The position numbers were made by a program, and so were the translations under genes. A stretch of 64,000 nt of DNA from Aulosira sp. FACHB-615. GTDB taxonomy: Bacteria > Cyanobacteriota > Cyanobacteriia > Cyanobacteriales > Nostocaceae. The stretch lies in assembly GCF_014698045.1 (NCBI RefSeq), contig NZ_JACJSE010000003.1, positions 372,001 to 436,000 on the forward strand. Reading direction: 5' to 3'. The notes beneath the pieces were generated by a model. It saw nothing but the letters and a program-made list of their open reading frames with translations. It ran no database searches and was not told the origin of the DNA. Shown here in pieces: positions 16,521-24,157 of this stretch (position 1 is its first letter; every line of letters starts with the position of its first letter).

Positions 16521-17972
16521 TAATTTCACGCGCAGAGGCCCGGCTGTGTATGTATCTTCGGCGGCGATCGCTTTAATATCTAAAGGCTGATCATATTGTC
16601 TTAGCTGGTTAATAAAGCGCAAAAATGTGCCATCTACTTGCACGCCTTCTACAATGCCGGCATTTCTGGCGCGAAACTGGGAAGCCGAAATCAGCAAATC
16701 TAATCTTTGCCGTAACTGATAAGATGTCATGGTTTTGGGGTCGGCGCTAGTACTGGCTAACACCTCTCCTCCCGCAAAGACTAAGACATTACGTGCGGCA
16801 TCTGCAAAAAATTCTATCTGTTTTTCGCCCCGGACGTAATTACCTGCGGAGAAAATTCGCACGACATACTCCCTACCATCACTAATTTGTCTAATCAACT
16901 GCTCAACTCTTTCGGGAGTGACGCGCAATATTTGGGTTTTTTCTGGCGTTGCACTCGGTTCAGTTAACTGAAAGATGGCATTTTGGTTAGCATCGCCTAA
17001 AAGTTGCAACACCGCCTGACGCGCCGCCGAGGCTTGACTGACTTGAATTACTGCACCAGCTAAAACTTGACCACGCACTAACGCCAACTTGCCTAAACGC
17101 AGGTCTTGATAAGACTGATAATATTTTTCGAGTCTGGCTACTTCTTGTTCTAAATAATCCTGTTGTCTTTCTAATTCTTTGAGGCGAGCTTCTCTGGTTG
17201 CAATTACCTGTTCTCTGGCAGTAATTTCTAAATTGCGATTTTGAATGAGTTTATCTAATTGGGCGATTTTGCGATCGCGCTGTTCAATAATTTCTTGACG
17301 ATTGGCGAGTTCCTGATCTCGTTTGGAAATAGCTGTTTTCGCTTCATCAATCGCCTTTTTCGCTTCTGCGTACAATCTTTGTTGTTCTGCCTTTAATTGT
17401 CCTACCGCTACTTGTAAGGCTTTTCTTTGGTTATAAACGTTTTCTAATTCTGACCGCGCTTGCTGATATTGAGTTGCAACTTGATTCAAACGCCCTTGAG
17501 TGCTTTGTAATTGCCCTTGGATCTTTGCTTGGCGGCTTAGAGTTTGGTTAAGTTTTGCTTGGGTTTCCCGTTGTTTTGCATTTGCCGCTTGCAAAGATTT
17601 ATTAATTCTTTGTAAGTCTTGTTGCGCTTGGGTTTGTTCTTTTCTGGCTTGACTTAATTCTGTTTCGACTTGGCTTTTTTGGGCTTCTGCGGTTTTGAGT
17701 TGTTCCCGCTTGTTTCGCAAGTCTTTTTGAATATCTTCTAATTCAAAGACTCCCTTACGCAAGCCCTCATCCGCAGCAAACAAAATGCCCAAAGTTGATG
17801 CAGAAATCAAGCCACCAGTAAAAATCGTCACCACCACCGCCGTATTTTTGGGACGAAGCTTAAAGAGTGAGAGGCGAGCTTTGCCAACCCGTGTGCCAAT
17901 GCGATCGCCCACAGTGGCTATTACGCCTCCCAAAATTAAAATTGCTGCAATGAGGATGTACCCGGTGGTCAT
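16482..17972 (-). CDS. DUF3084 coiled-coil membrane protein
   Basis: DUF3084 proteins are conserved in cyanobacteria, with unknown function. The 496-residue protein has two N-terminal transmembrane helices (GYILIAAILILGGVIATVG, then AVVVTIFTGGLISASTLGIL). A long coiled coil of Gln/Lys/Glu heptads runs from about residue 75 to 290. The globular C-terminal part includes LALVRGQVLAGAVIQ, REYVVRIFSAGNYVRGEKQIE and AEDTYTAGPLRVKLLAVQ. It probably sits in the plasma membrane with the coil in the cytoplasm or periplasm; a structural or septal role is only a guess. It is convergent with the Ap4A phosphorylase gene and overlaps its end by 39 bp. Confidence 0.88.
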   Translation of the reverse strand: MTTGYILIAAILILGGVIATVGDRIGTRVGKARLSLFKLRPKNTAVVVTIFTGGLISASTLGILFAADEGLRKGVFELEDIQKDLRNKREQLKTAEAQKSQVETELSQARKEQTQAQQDLQRINKSLQAANAKQRETQAKLNQTLSRQAKIQGQLQSTQGRLNQVATQYQQARSELENVYNQRKALQVAVGQLKAEQQRLYAEAKKAIDEAKTAISKRDQELANRQEIIEQRDRKIAQLDKLIQNRNLEITAREQVIATREARLKELERQQDYLEQEVARLEKYYQSYQDLRLGKLALVRGQVLAGAVIQVSQASAARQAVLQLLGDANQNAIFQLTEPSATPEKTQILRVTPERVEQLIRQISDGREYVVRIFSAGNYVRGEKQIEFFADAARNVLVFAGGEVLASTSADPKTMTSYQLRQRLDLLISASQFRARNAGIVEGVQVDGTFLRFINQLRQYDQPLDIKAIAAEDTYTAGPLRVKLLAVQNGKVIFST

Positions 17973-18217
17973 CTTCAGCTACCGAAATGGTTCCAGATAC
18001 AGCCTACTACTTTCGACCATTGTCTGTGGAGGGTTGGAAATTGGCAATAGCGAAGATTTATCAATTTATGATGCCTCCAGCTATGGGTATTATCTGCAAA
18101 AACACCAGACTTGCCAACTTCATTACCTCCAATTGCTTTGAACAACCAACAATGCCAGAGTCAGAAAGCCCAAATGCAGAATGAATCAAGGTTTGATTCT
18201 GACTTCTGACTTCTGTT

Positions 18218-18889
18218 TTAAGTGAACTGCCTACTTAAGCTAACAGGTTTATGCACAGTAATCTTCTTTTTATGAATAGAAATCATTTTCTTTTCGCGTA
18301 AATCACCAAGTAACCTAGTGACTGTGACGCGAGTCGAACCAATTGCTTCTGCGATCGCTTGATGAGATAGCTTCAGATCAATTGTGATTCCATCTGCACA
18401 AGGAACACCAAAATCACGACAAAGAATTAATAAAAAACTCACCAATCTAGAACCCATATCCCGGTGAGCGAGAGTTTCAATCATCATCTCTGTCTGTAAA
18501 ATCCGCGAAGATAGACCCCGCAGCATTAACATAGACAATTCTGGATTTTCCTTGAGTGCTTGCTCTACTTGTTCGATTGGTGCTGATAGCAATTCTACAG
18601 GTGTAAATGCAACAGCATGGTAAAACCGATCTGACTTATTTCCAGTCAGCAAAGACAAAACACCAAAAACACTATTTTCCCGTAACAGTGCTACCGTTAT
18701 TTCTTCTCCTGCTTCGTATACCCTGGAAAGTTTTACAGCACCCTTAAGAAGAAAATAAACTCGTTCAGCAGGATCGCCCGGAAAAAAGATCGTTTTGTTT
18801 CTTTCAAACGTTTCCACCACTGGCGGAAACGCCCCAGTTGCCATCTGACGAAAAACATTTGCTAGGGCTTTATCTTGTGTCACGATCAT
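18218..18889 (-). CDS. ntcA: Global nitrogen regulator NtcA
   Basis: NtcA is the CRP/FNR-family activator of nitrogen-assimilation genes in cyanobacteria. It senses 2-oxoglutarate and is required with HetR for heterocyst differentiation. The 223-residue sequence agrees with my memory of Anabaena NtcA almost throughout. It has an N-terminal cNMP-like beta roll (ETFERNKTIFFPGDPAERVY), a dimer helix, and a C-terminal helix-turn-helix LSHQAIAEAIGSTRVTVTRL. ATG 18889 (MIVTQDKAL) is the family start; an in-frame start six codons upstream is less likely. The gene is monocistronic, and the upstream region carries GTA-N8-TAC type boxes consistent with autoregulation. Confidence 0.97.
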   Translation of the reverse strand: MIVTQDKALANVFRQMATGAFPPVVETFERNKTIFFPGDPAERVYFLLKGAVKLSRVYEAGEEITVALLRENSVFGVLSLLTGNKSDRFYHAVAFTPVELLSAPIEQVEQALKENPELSMLMLRGLSSRILQTEMMIETLAHRDMGSRLVSFLLILCRDFGVPCADGITIDLKLSHQAIAEAIGSTRVTVTRLLGDLREKKMISIHKKKITVHKPVSLSRQFT

Positions 18890-18979
18890 CTCCCTTCCCC
18901 TACCCAATGCCGGAAAAACAAATAAACTGATTACCTAAGAATACACCTGAAAAATCAATAAATCACCGTCAACCTTTCT

Positions 18980-18993
18980 GTACTTTCCTATAC
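18980..18993 (-). promoter_or_regulatory. Predicted NtcA-binding site upstream of ntcA
   Basis: GTACTTTCCTATAC fits the NtcA consensus GTA-N8-TAC exactly. It lies 91 bp upstream of the ntcA start codon, and the site is symmetric, so orientation follows the gene. A TTTATTGATT stretch about 18-27 bases downstream on the minus strand could serve as an approximate -10 region. NtcA autoregulation is known in Anabaena. Confidence 0.65.
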
Positions 18994-19059
18994 TCAAAAG
19001 CCGAACTTCAGACTTATTTGTTCATAATGATACATAATTTTTCACCTTTTTAGCTAGTA

Positions 19060-19073
19060 GTTGTTATAAGTAC
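19060..19073 (-). promoter_or_regulatory. Degenerate second NtcA-type box
   Basis: GTTGTTATAAGTAC keeps the spacing GTT-N8-TAC with one half-site degenerate. It lies 80 bp upstream of the perfect box, as expected if ntcA has more than one NtcA-controlled promoter. One mismatch makes this tentative. Confidence 0.4.
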
Positions 19074-19573
19074 TTACAAACTCCTATTCATCAGGTTTTT
19101 TGCTAAAAAATTCATTATATCTTGAGAATATCTTCAGGAATAGCAGACAATTTTTATGCAGCAAACACACCAATTGAATTAAAGAAAAATTCAGATAGCA
19201 GAATTGAAGACGCAAAATTAGTCAATGGAGAAAAACACTCACCACTTAATTTGCTGTGTTGTTTGTTGATTCATCCACTAGCCTCACAGAATTTCACCCT
19301 CAATTCAGGCTTCTGGTTTCTTGATTCTGGCCTGTGAAACATGATTTTGATAAATCAAGAAAAACAGGCCTCAGTTTCTAGTATCCTCCTAAGAGGATGT
19401 CTGAAAAAGTCCCAGGTGATACACTCAGCAGTTGAAGTATCCTCAATTCCCCTAGAAAATTTAGACTTCTGGCTGTAATTGCCTTTGAAACAGAAAAGTG
19501 AACACAGCCACACAGCAGTCAAAAACAGTGATTAGGGGGAGCAAAACCCGAATTTCTCACGTATGGGTAGGGG

Positions 19574-19665
19574 ATGTGGGGAGTGTGGGGAGTGTGGGGG
19601 GAAAGATTTCTTCACCATCCTCCCACTCCCACACCCCTGGATTTCTCTCTTGTGAGAAATCCAGG
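19574..19665. repeat. Repeat block A: heptamer array plus 12-bp hairpin, before fabI
   Basis: A GGGGAGTGT-type heptamer array is followed by GAAAGATTTCTTCACCATCC, CTCCCAC runs and a perfect hairpin, CCTGGATTTCTC (19636-19647)/GAGAAATCCAGG (19654-19665). The same composite recurs at 20522-20632. It lies 60-150 bp upstream of the fabI start. Confidence 0.8.
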
Positions 19666-19724
19666 AAAAATCTTTGATACTGCTCAGACATCTTTTATCA
19701 TGATTGATCCTGTTAATAATTTCT

Positions 19725-20501
19725 ATGCTGAATCTGACTGGAAAAAACGCCCTCGTTACAGGTATTGCCAATAATCGCTCCATCGCTTGGGGTATCGCCC
19801 AACAACTGCACGCAGCAGGGGCGAACTTAGGTATTACTTACCTCCCCGATGAACGTGGCAAGATGGAGAAAAAAGTTGCGGAATTGGTAGAACCTCTGAA
19901 TCCCAGCTTATTTGTTCCCTGTAATGTTCAAAATGATGAACAGATTCACTCTACCTTTGAAGCGGTGCAAGAAAAGTGGGGTAGATTAGATATCCTCATC
20001 CACTGTTTAGCTTTTGCAAATAAAGATGATTTGACTGGAGGCTTTAGCCAAACCTCCCGTTCGGGTTTCAATACAGCTTTAGAAATTAGTACCTATTCCC
20101 TAGTCCAGTTAAGTGGCGCAGCGAAACCGTTAATGACCGAAGGCGGTAGCATTGTCACCTTGACATATTTGGGTGGCGTGCGAGCTGTGCCGAATTACAA
20201 CGTGATGGGAGTTGCCAAAGCAGGTTTAGAAGCAAGTGTGCGTTATCTTGCAGCAGAACTCGGCCCGCAAAATATTCGGGTTAATGCTATTTCGGCTGGG
20301 CCAATTCGGACTTTGGCTTCTTCGGCTGTTGGGGGAATTTTAGATATGATTCACCATGTAGAAGAGGTAGCGCCTTTACGACGTACTGTAACTCAACAAG
20401 AAGTGGGTAATACTGCGGCCTTTTTGTGCAGTGACTTAGCTAGTGGTATTACTGGGCAAGTGCTGTACGTGGATGCAGGATATGAAATTATGGGAATGTA
20501 A
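19725..20501 (+). CDS. fabI: Enoyl-[acyl-carrier-protein] reductase (NADH)
   Basis: FabI carries out the last reduction of each type II fatty-acid elongation cycle, converting trans-2-enoyl-ACP to acyl-ACP with NADH. The 258-residue protein starts MLNLTGKNALVTGIANNRSI (ATG 19725), matching family starts; an in-frame start seven codons upstream falls in non-family sequence. The cofactor motif GIANNRSIAWGIA is the FabI-type variant of the SDR glycine motif. The catalytic Tyr-x6-Lys is YNVMGVAKAGLEASVRYL, and the end GQVLYVDAGYEIMGM is diagnostic. The gene is flanked on both sides by copies of the same repeat block, with hisB following. Confidence 0.95.
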   Translation: MLNLTGKNALVTGIANNRSIAWGIAQQLHAAGANLGITYLPDERGKMEKKVAELVEPLNPSLFVPCNVQNDEQIHSTFEAVQEKWGRLDILIHCLAFANKDDLTGGFSQTSRSGFNTALEISTYSLVQLSGAAKPLMTEGGSIVTLTYLGGVRAVPNYNVMGVAKAGLEASVRYLAAELGPQNIRVNAISAGPIRTLASSAVGGILDMIHHVEEVAPLRRTVTQQEVGNTAAFLCSDLASGITGQVLYVDAGYEIMGM

Positions 20502-20521
20502 TAAGATTTGGGGAGTAGTGA

Positions 20522-20632
20522 GTGGGGAGTGTGGGGAGTGTGGGGAGAGAGGGGAGTGTGGGGGGAAAGATTTCTTCACCATCCTCCCACACCTCCCACC
20601 CCCCTGGATTTCTCTCTTGTGAGAAATCCAGG
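20522..20632. repeat. Repeat block B: second copy, between fabI and hisB
   Basis: This is a second copy of the composite at 19574-19665. A longer GGGGAGTGT heptamer array is followed by GAAAGATTTCTTCACCATCC and the identical hairpin CCTGGATTTCTC (20603-20614)/GAGAAATCCAGG (20621-20632). The downstream CTCCCAACTCCCAACTCCC stretch at about 20640-20668 is more of the heptamer type. It creates an open frame upstream of, and in phase with, hisB. Confidence 0.8.
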
Positions 20633-20678
20633 TTTATCCCAACTCCCCACTCCCAACTCCCAACTCCCTCAATTAACT

Positions 20679-21326
20679 ATGCAAATCAGCGATACTTCTC
20701 ACAAAGACTCAATTCTGCACCAAGTTTCCCTAAACACAGCGCGTATTGCTTCGGTTCACCGTGTGACTGGTGAAACTGATGTGCAAGTAACTGTCAATTT
20801 AGATGGGACAGGAAAATGTCATGCTGCAACGGGTATTCCATTTTTAGACCACATGTTGCATCAAATTTCCTCTCACGGTTTGATTGATTTAGATGTCCAA
20901 GCCAAAGGAGACTGGGAAATTGATGATCATCACACTAATGAAGATGTTGGGATTACTTTAGGTCAAGCTTTGCATCAAGCGTTGGGTGATAGAAAAGGAA
21001 TAGTTCGTTTTGGTAATTTTTTAGCACCATTAGATGAAGCATTGATTCAGGTGGCGTTAGATTTTTCGGGACGGCCTCACCTCAGTTATGGTTTAGAAAT
21101 TCCTACCCAAAGAGTTGGTACTTATGACACTCAGCTAGTGAGGGAATTTTTTGTTGCATTGGTGAATCATAGCCAAATGACCTTACACATTCGTCAATTA
21201 GATGGTATTAATTCCCATCACATTATTGAAGCAACATTTAAGGCTTTTGCTAGAGCTATGCGAATGGCTACGGAAGTTGATCCCCGTCGCGCTGGGACAA
21301 TTCCTAGTTCTAAAGGTGTTTTATAA
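20679..21326 (+). CDS. hisB: Imidazoleglycerol-phosphate dehydratase
   Basis: HisB dehydrates imidazole glycerol phosphate to imidazole acetol phosphate in histidine biosynthesis, a manganese enzyme of 24 subunits. The 215-residue single-domain form has R.T.ETD near the N-terminus, the metal-binding FLDHMLHQISSHGLIDL and DDHHTNEDVGITLGQAL, SGRPHLSY, the second metal set NSHHIIEATFKAFARA, and an ending that includes PSSKGVL. ATG 20679 is chosen: the frame stays open for 57 codons upstream, but those codons read through a heptamer repeat block (WGVWGERG...) that no HisB has. The histidine made here is also the substrate of the nearby EgtD, although the genes are on opposite strands. Confidence 0.95.
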   Translation: MQISDTSHKDSILHQVSLNTARIASVHRVTGETDVQVTVNLDGTGKCHAATGIPFLDHMLHQISSHGLIDLDVQAKGDWEIDDHHTNEDVGITLGQALHQALGDRKGIVRFGNFLAPLDEALIQVALDFSGRPHLSYGLEIPTQRVGTYDTQLVREFFVALVNHSQMTLHIRQLDGINSHHIIEATFKAFARAMRMATEVDPRRAGTIPSSKGVL

Positions 21327-21344
21327 AAAAGGCAGGAGGCAGAA

Positions 21345-21415
21345 AAGTCAAAAGTAAAAAACCAAAAATCAAAAGTACTCTTGATCTTTGACTTTTAACT
21401 TTTGCCTTTTGACTT
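21345..21415. repeat. Inverted repeat after hisB
   Basis: AAGTCAAAAG (21345-21354) is matched by CTTTTGACTT (21406-21415) within AAAGTAAAA/TTTTAACTTTTG-type heptamer sequence. It lies 3' of hisB and may act as a weak transcription stop, but no T-run follows. Confidence 0.55.
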
Positions 21416-21583
21416 ACCGCTACAAGGTTGAGGCAGGAGGTAAATATAAATATTATTACTCTACCTGCCATTTGTGCTTTTGAACTGTCCTACCTTATGC
21501 CTAGACTGCTATATTTAGATGTGTTTCCAGGCTAGACAGCTACTTATTTGATTCTGACTCCTGGATTCTAACTTCTAACTTCT

Positions 21584-22621
21584 TCAAGCAGATTGAAACT
21601 GACATAATAACAAACCAAACCACTGATTTGTATCAGTCCATGTTTGAACCGGAACTAAACCACGGCTTTGGAGTTGTTGTTTAATGGTGTTCAGGTTAAA
21701 TTTGCGCGAGATTTCGGTCAAGATAGTTTCGCCTGGGGCAAAGTTAACGGTGAGGTTGAGAGATTTTAATTGCACAGTTTGCGATCGCATACTCCGCAAG
21801 TGCATTTCAATTTGATTTGCAGTTTCATTATAAAATGCCCAATGTTCAAATTGTGTGGTATCAAAATTGCCTTCAAATCTGCGATTTAAATGCTCCAGCA
21901 TATTGATGTTAAATGCTGCTGTCACACCTTGGCGATCGTTATAAGCTGGTTCCAAAATTTCTTTTGGTTTTTGTAAATCGACTCCCAGTAAAAAATATTC
22001 ACCTACTTGCAGTGCATTGGTAATTTGCGAAAAGAAAGCATCACACTCTTGGGTTGTCATATTTCCCAAAGAACTACCAATAAAACCAATCATCCTACTT
22101 GGTGACTGTTTTGGTGGGAGTTGTGCTAAAGCCATTTCATAAGTTCCCGCCAATGCGTAAACTTGCAGTGAGGGATATTCTTCGAGTAACTTTCTCGCGC
22201 TATTTTCCAACATTCCCGCACTTATATCTATTGGCAAATAGCACTGAAGCCCCCCTAACTTTTGATAAGCATCCAGCAAAATTCGGGTTTTGGTCGAACT
22301 CCCACTACCCAGTTCTACTAATTCACAAGCACCTGTGATTTGAGCAATTTCATCTGCATACTGTTGCAAAATTGCTGTTTCTGTGCGAGTTACGTAATAT
22401 TCGGGCAATTCACAGATTTGTTCAAATAAATCAGAGCCTTGGTCATCATACAAGTAGTATGGGGGTAAATATTTGGGGTTGTGCGTTAATCCCTTGACTA
22501 CATCACGTCCTGCTGTTGATGTGACTACTTTTGTGGCTTCTACCAAACGCTGTATTTGCAAACGTTCTTCTAGGCTGGTTAGAGAAGTAACTTTGCTGTT
22601 GACAGCTTGAGATATTGTCAT
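21584..22621 (-). CDS. egtD: L-histidine N(alpha)-methyltransferase (ergothioneine)
   Basis: EgtD trimethylates histidine with S-adenosylmethionine to give hercynine, the first committed step of ergothioneine synthesis. The 345-residue protein has the family start region (LTHNPKYLPPYYLYDDQGSDLFEQI, then LPEYYVTRTE), the SAM loop VELGSGSSTKTRILLDA near residues 100-116, and LPIDIS and FIGSSLGNM. The later YNDRQGVTAAFNINML and ILTEISRKFNL regions follow, the latter near the substrate pocket. Length is normal for the family. It is third in the order egtC-egtB-egtD, with a 162-bp gap after egtB, so it may also have its own promoter. Confidence 0.92.
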   Translation of the reverse strand: MTISQAVNSKVTSLTSLEERLQIQRLVEATKVVTSTAGRDVVKGLTHNPKYLPPYYLYDDQGSDLFEQICELPEYYVTRTETAILQQYADEIAQITGACELVELGSGSSTKTRILLDAYQKLGGLQCYLPIDISAGMLENSARKLLEEYPSLQVYALAGTYEMALAQLPPKQSPSRMIGFIGSSLGNMTTQECDAFFSQITNALQVGEYFLLGVDLQKPKEILEPAYNDRQGVTAAFNINMLEHLNRRFEGNFDTTQFEHWAFYNETANQIEMHLRSMRSQTVQLKSLNLTVNFAPGETILTEISRKFNLNTIKQQLQSRGLVPVQTWTDTNQWFGLLLCQFQSA

Positions 22622-22783
22622 TTAACCTCCGTAGAGTTGCAGTAGTAGATTGCTTGGCAACCCAAGCTTTCCTCTAGCTAGTGAAACACACAGCCACAGC
22701 TGCTAACCTCACGCTTAAGCTAGATCAATCAAGGTTTAACACTAAATTTGCGTATTTACCACTAAAAAAGCCATAAACTTTCG

Positions 22784-24157
22784 TTAATTAACACTTGTAG
22801 CACAGCGAAAACCTGTAAAAACTTGGCGTACACAGGGATAGTACCAGTTCCGAAAACTACAACGTGCTACCCAGGGACGAGTTGCCCAACTACCGCCTTT
22901 TAATACACGGTGTTGGTGATCAAAATAAACTTGCGAGTAACCCACATAAGGGTAACTTTGAAAACCTTGGTATGGTGTAAACCAAGAAGCTGTCCATTCC
23001 CAAACATTGCCGAGGGTATCTAATAAGCCGTAGGGACTTTCGCCTCCAGGGTAGTTACCGACTGGGGTTGTCTGACCGATGAGGCGATCGCAATTACAAT
23101 ATTTTTGTGAGGGCATTTCTTCACCCCAAGGATAGGTGCGCCGACGTTGAGCTTGAGCATCCCAACTAGCAGCTTTTTCCCATTCGGCTTCTGTGGGTAA
23201 ACGCTTGCCAACAAACCGCGAATATGCTTCCGCTTCGTACCAACTTACACCGCAGACTGGATGATCATCATAACTGCGATCGCTCTGCCAATATAGCGGT
23301 TCTGTTACCTGTTCTACTTGTAGCCATTGCCACCCAGCATCAGACCACCACTCAGGATTTTTATAGCCTCCCGCCGCCATAAATTCCCGATACTGCCCAC
23401 AAGTCACCGGGTAACGGTCAATCCAATAAGTATCCAGATATACTCGATGACAAAAACTCTCATTATCCAACGCATCCAAAGAATTATTTCCCATTTCAAA
23501 TTCCCCAGCCGGAATCATCACCATCTGGGTGCTGAGTGCTGTACACTGAGCGGAGTCGAAGTGTGAGTGCTGAGTGCTGAGTGTGATGTTATTCCCTTGC
23601 ACCCCTACACCCCCGCACCCTTGCTTACTGAGCGCAGTCGAAGTAGGGTTACTGAGCGCAGTCGAAGTATGCACCCCTACACCCTTTCCTCTTTTCGACA
23701 ATTCCAACACATAGCTGAGAATTTCACAGTGTTGACTTTCGTGCTGAATTAAAAATCGCCACAGACGTTCTTGGGGTTCAATATCAACCACTTCCAGATA
23801 TTGCAGCACTTTCTCGCGGACTGTCTGCAAGTAATAACGGATTTCGGCTAAGTTTGGTAATTTGACACGTTCTGACTTGGGTAAACCATCAGCCGCAAAC
23901 AGCTTACGATATTGCGGAAATAAACACCTTAAACCCGCACTATGTTCTAGCAACCATAAAGACTCAGTGTAAGCAATATGTCCTAAGTGCCAGCCAATAG
24001 GACTAAAATCAGGATGATACTGATTGCAAAATGTAATATCGTCTAGCTCATCCAACAGCTTTAAAGTTCTTTTTCGACAATCATTTAAAGCATAATAAAT
24101 AAATTCTTTGGTGCTAGTAGATTTGCTCAATTTTGATATCACAGTCTTCTCCCACAC
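22784..24157 (-). CDS. egtB: Ergothioneine sulfoxide synthase EgtB, with repeat-derived linker
   Basis: EgtB is a non-haem iron enzyme that joins hercynine to gamma-glutamylcysteine or cysteine with oxygen, forming the sulfoxide. The N-terminal DinB-like domain carries iron-ligand candidates GWHLGHIAYTE and QHESQHCEIL. The C-terminal FGE-sulfatase domain begins at MVMIPAGEFEMGN and includes RYPVTCGQYREF, GVSWYEAEAYSRFVGKRLP and GLLDTLGNVWEWTAS. Between them, residues about 155-210 are translated repeat DNA (two TSTALS units and a HFDSAQC unit from SDRs plus heptamers), still in frame. The gene opens at a GTG and overlaps the end of egtC by 44 bp; a second GTG at 24142 is possible. Whether the product is active with this long linker cannot be told from sequence. 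Confidence 0.85.
   Translation of the reverse strand: MWEKTVISKLSKSTSTKEFIYYALNDCRKRTLKLLDELDDITFCNQYHPDFSPIGWHLGHIAYTESLWLLEHSAGLRCLFPQYRKLFAADGLPKSERVKLPNLAEIRYYLQTVREKVLQYLEVVDIEPQERLWRFLIQHESQHCEILSYVLELSKRGKGVGVHTSTALSNPTSTALSKQGCGGVGVQGNNITLSTQHSHFDSAQCTALSTQMVMIPAGEFEMGNNSLDALDNESFCHRVYLDTYWIDRYPVTCGQYREFMAAGGYKNPEWWSDAGWQWLQVEQVTEPLYWQSDRSYDDHPVCGVSWYEAEAYSRFVGKRLPTEAEWEKAASWDAQAQRRRTYPWGEEMPSQKYCNCDRLIGQTTPVGNYPGGESPYGLLDTLGNVWEWTASWFTPYQGFQSYPYVGYSQVYFDHQHRVLKGGSWATRPWVARCSFRNWYYPCVRQVFTGFRCATSVN
23527..23692. repeat. SDR and heptamer cluster inside egtB
   Basis: Three SDR cores lie here: GAGCGGAGTCGA at 23548-23559 with arms ACACT/AGTGT, and GAGCGCAGTCGA at 23630-23641 and 23654-23665 with arms TACT/AGTA. 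They are mixed with GTGCTGA-type and CACCCCTA-type heptamers. The whole cluster is read through in frame by egtB. Confidence 0.85.

Larger units (their letters stand above)
18890..19724. other. ntcA-fabI divergent intergenic region
   Basis: This 835-bp gap contains the ntcA promoter region at its left end. The centre, about 19100-19550, shows no convincing gene; a possible 71-codon frame at 19122-19337 lacks a recognisable product. A heptamer/hairpin repeat block (19574-19665) sits just before fabI. Confidence 0.55.

Noticed and set aside
17987..18184. Possible small + strand gene between DUF3084 and ntcA
   Set aside because: No recognisable domain, overlaps another random frame, and the 3' part runs into GATTCTGACTTCTGAC repeat sequence.
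18890..18905. Six extra residues (MGRGRE) at the NtcA N-terminus
   Set aside because: Known NtcA proteins begin MIVTQDKAL, which is encoded from 18889.
19122..19337. Possible 71-codon gene upstream of fabI
   Set aside because: Composition and sequence look random, with no ribosome-binding site or family resemblance.
20508..20678. N-terminal extension of HisB rich in WGVWGER and proline
   Set aside because: The DNA is a heptamer repeat block duplicated at 19574-19665, and no HisB has such an extension; start placed at 20679.
23527..23692. CRISPR-like array
   Set aside because: Repeats are short SDRs and heptamers with irregular spacing, translated within egtB; no spacers of constant length and no cas genes in the window.
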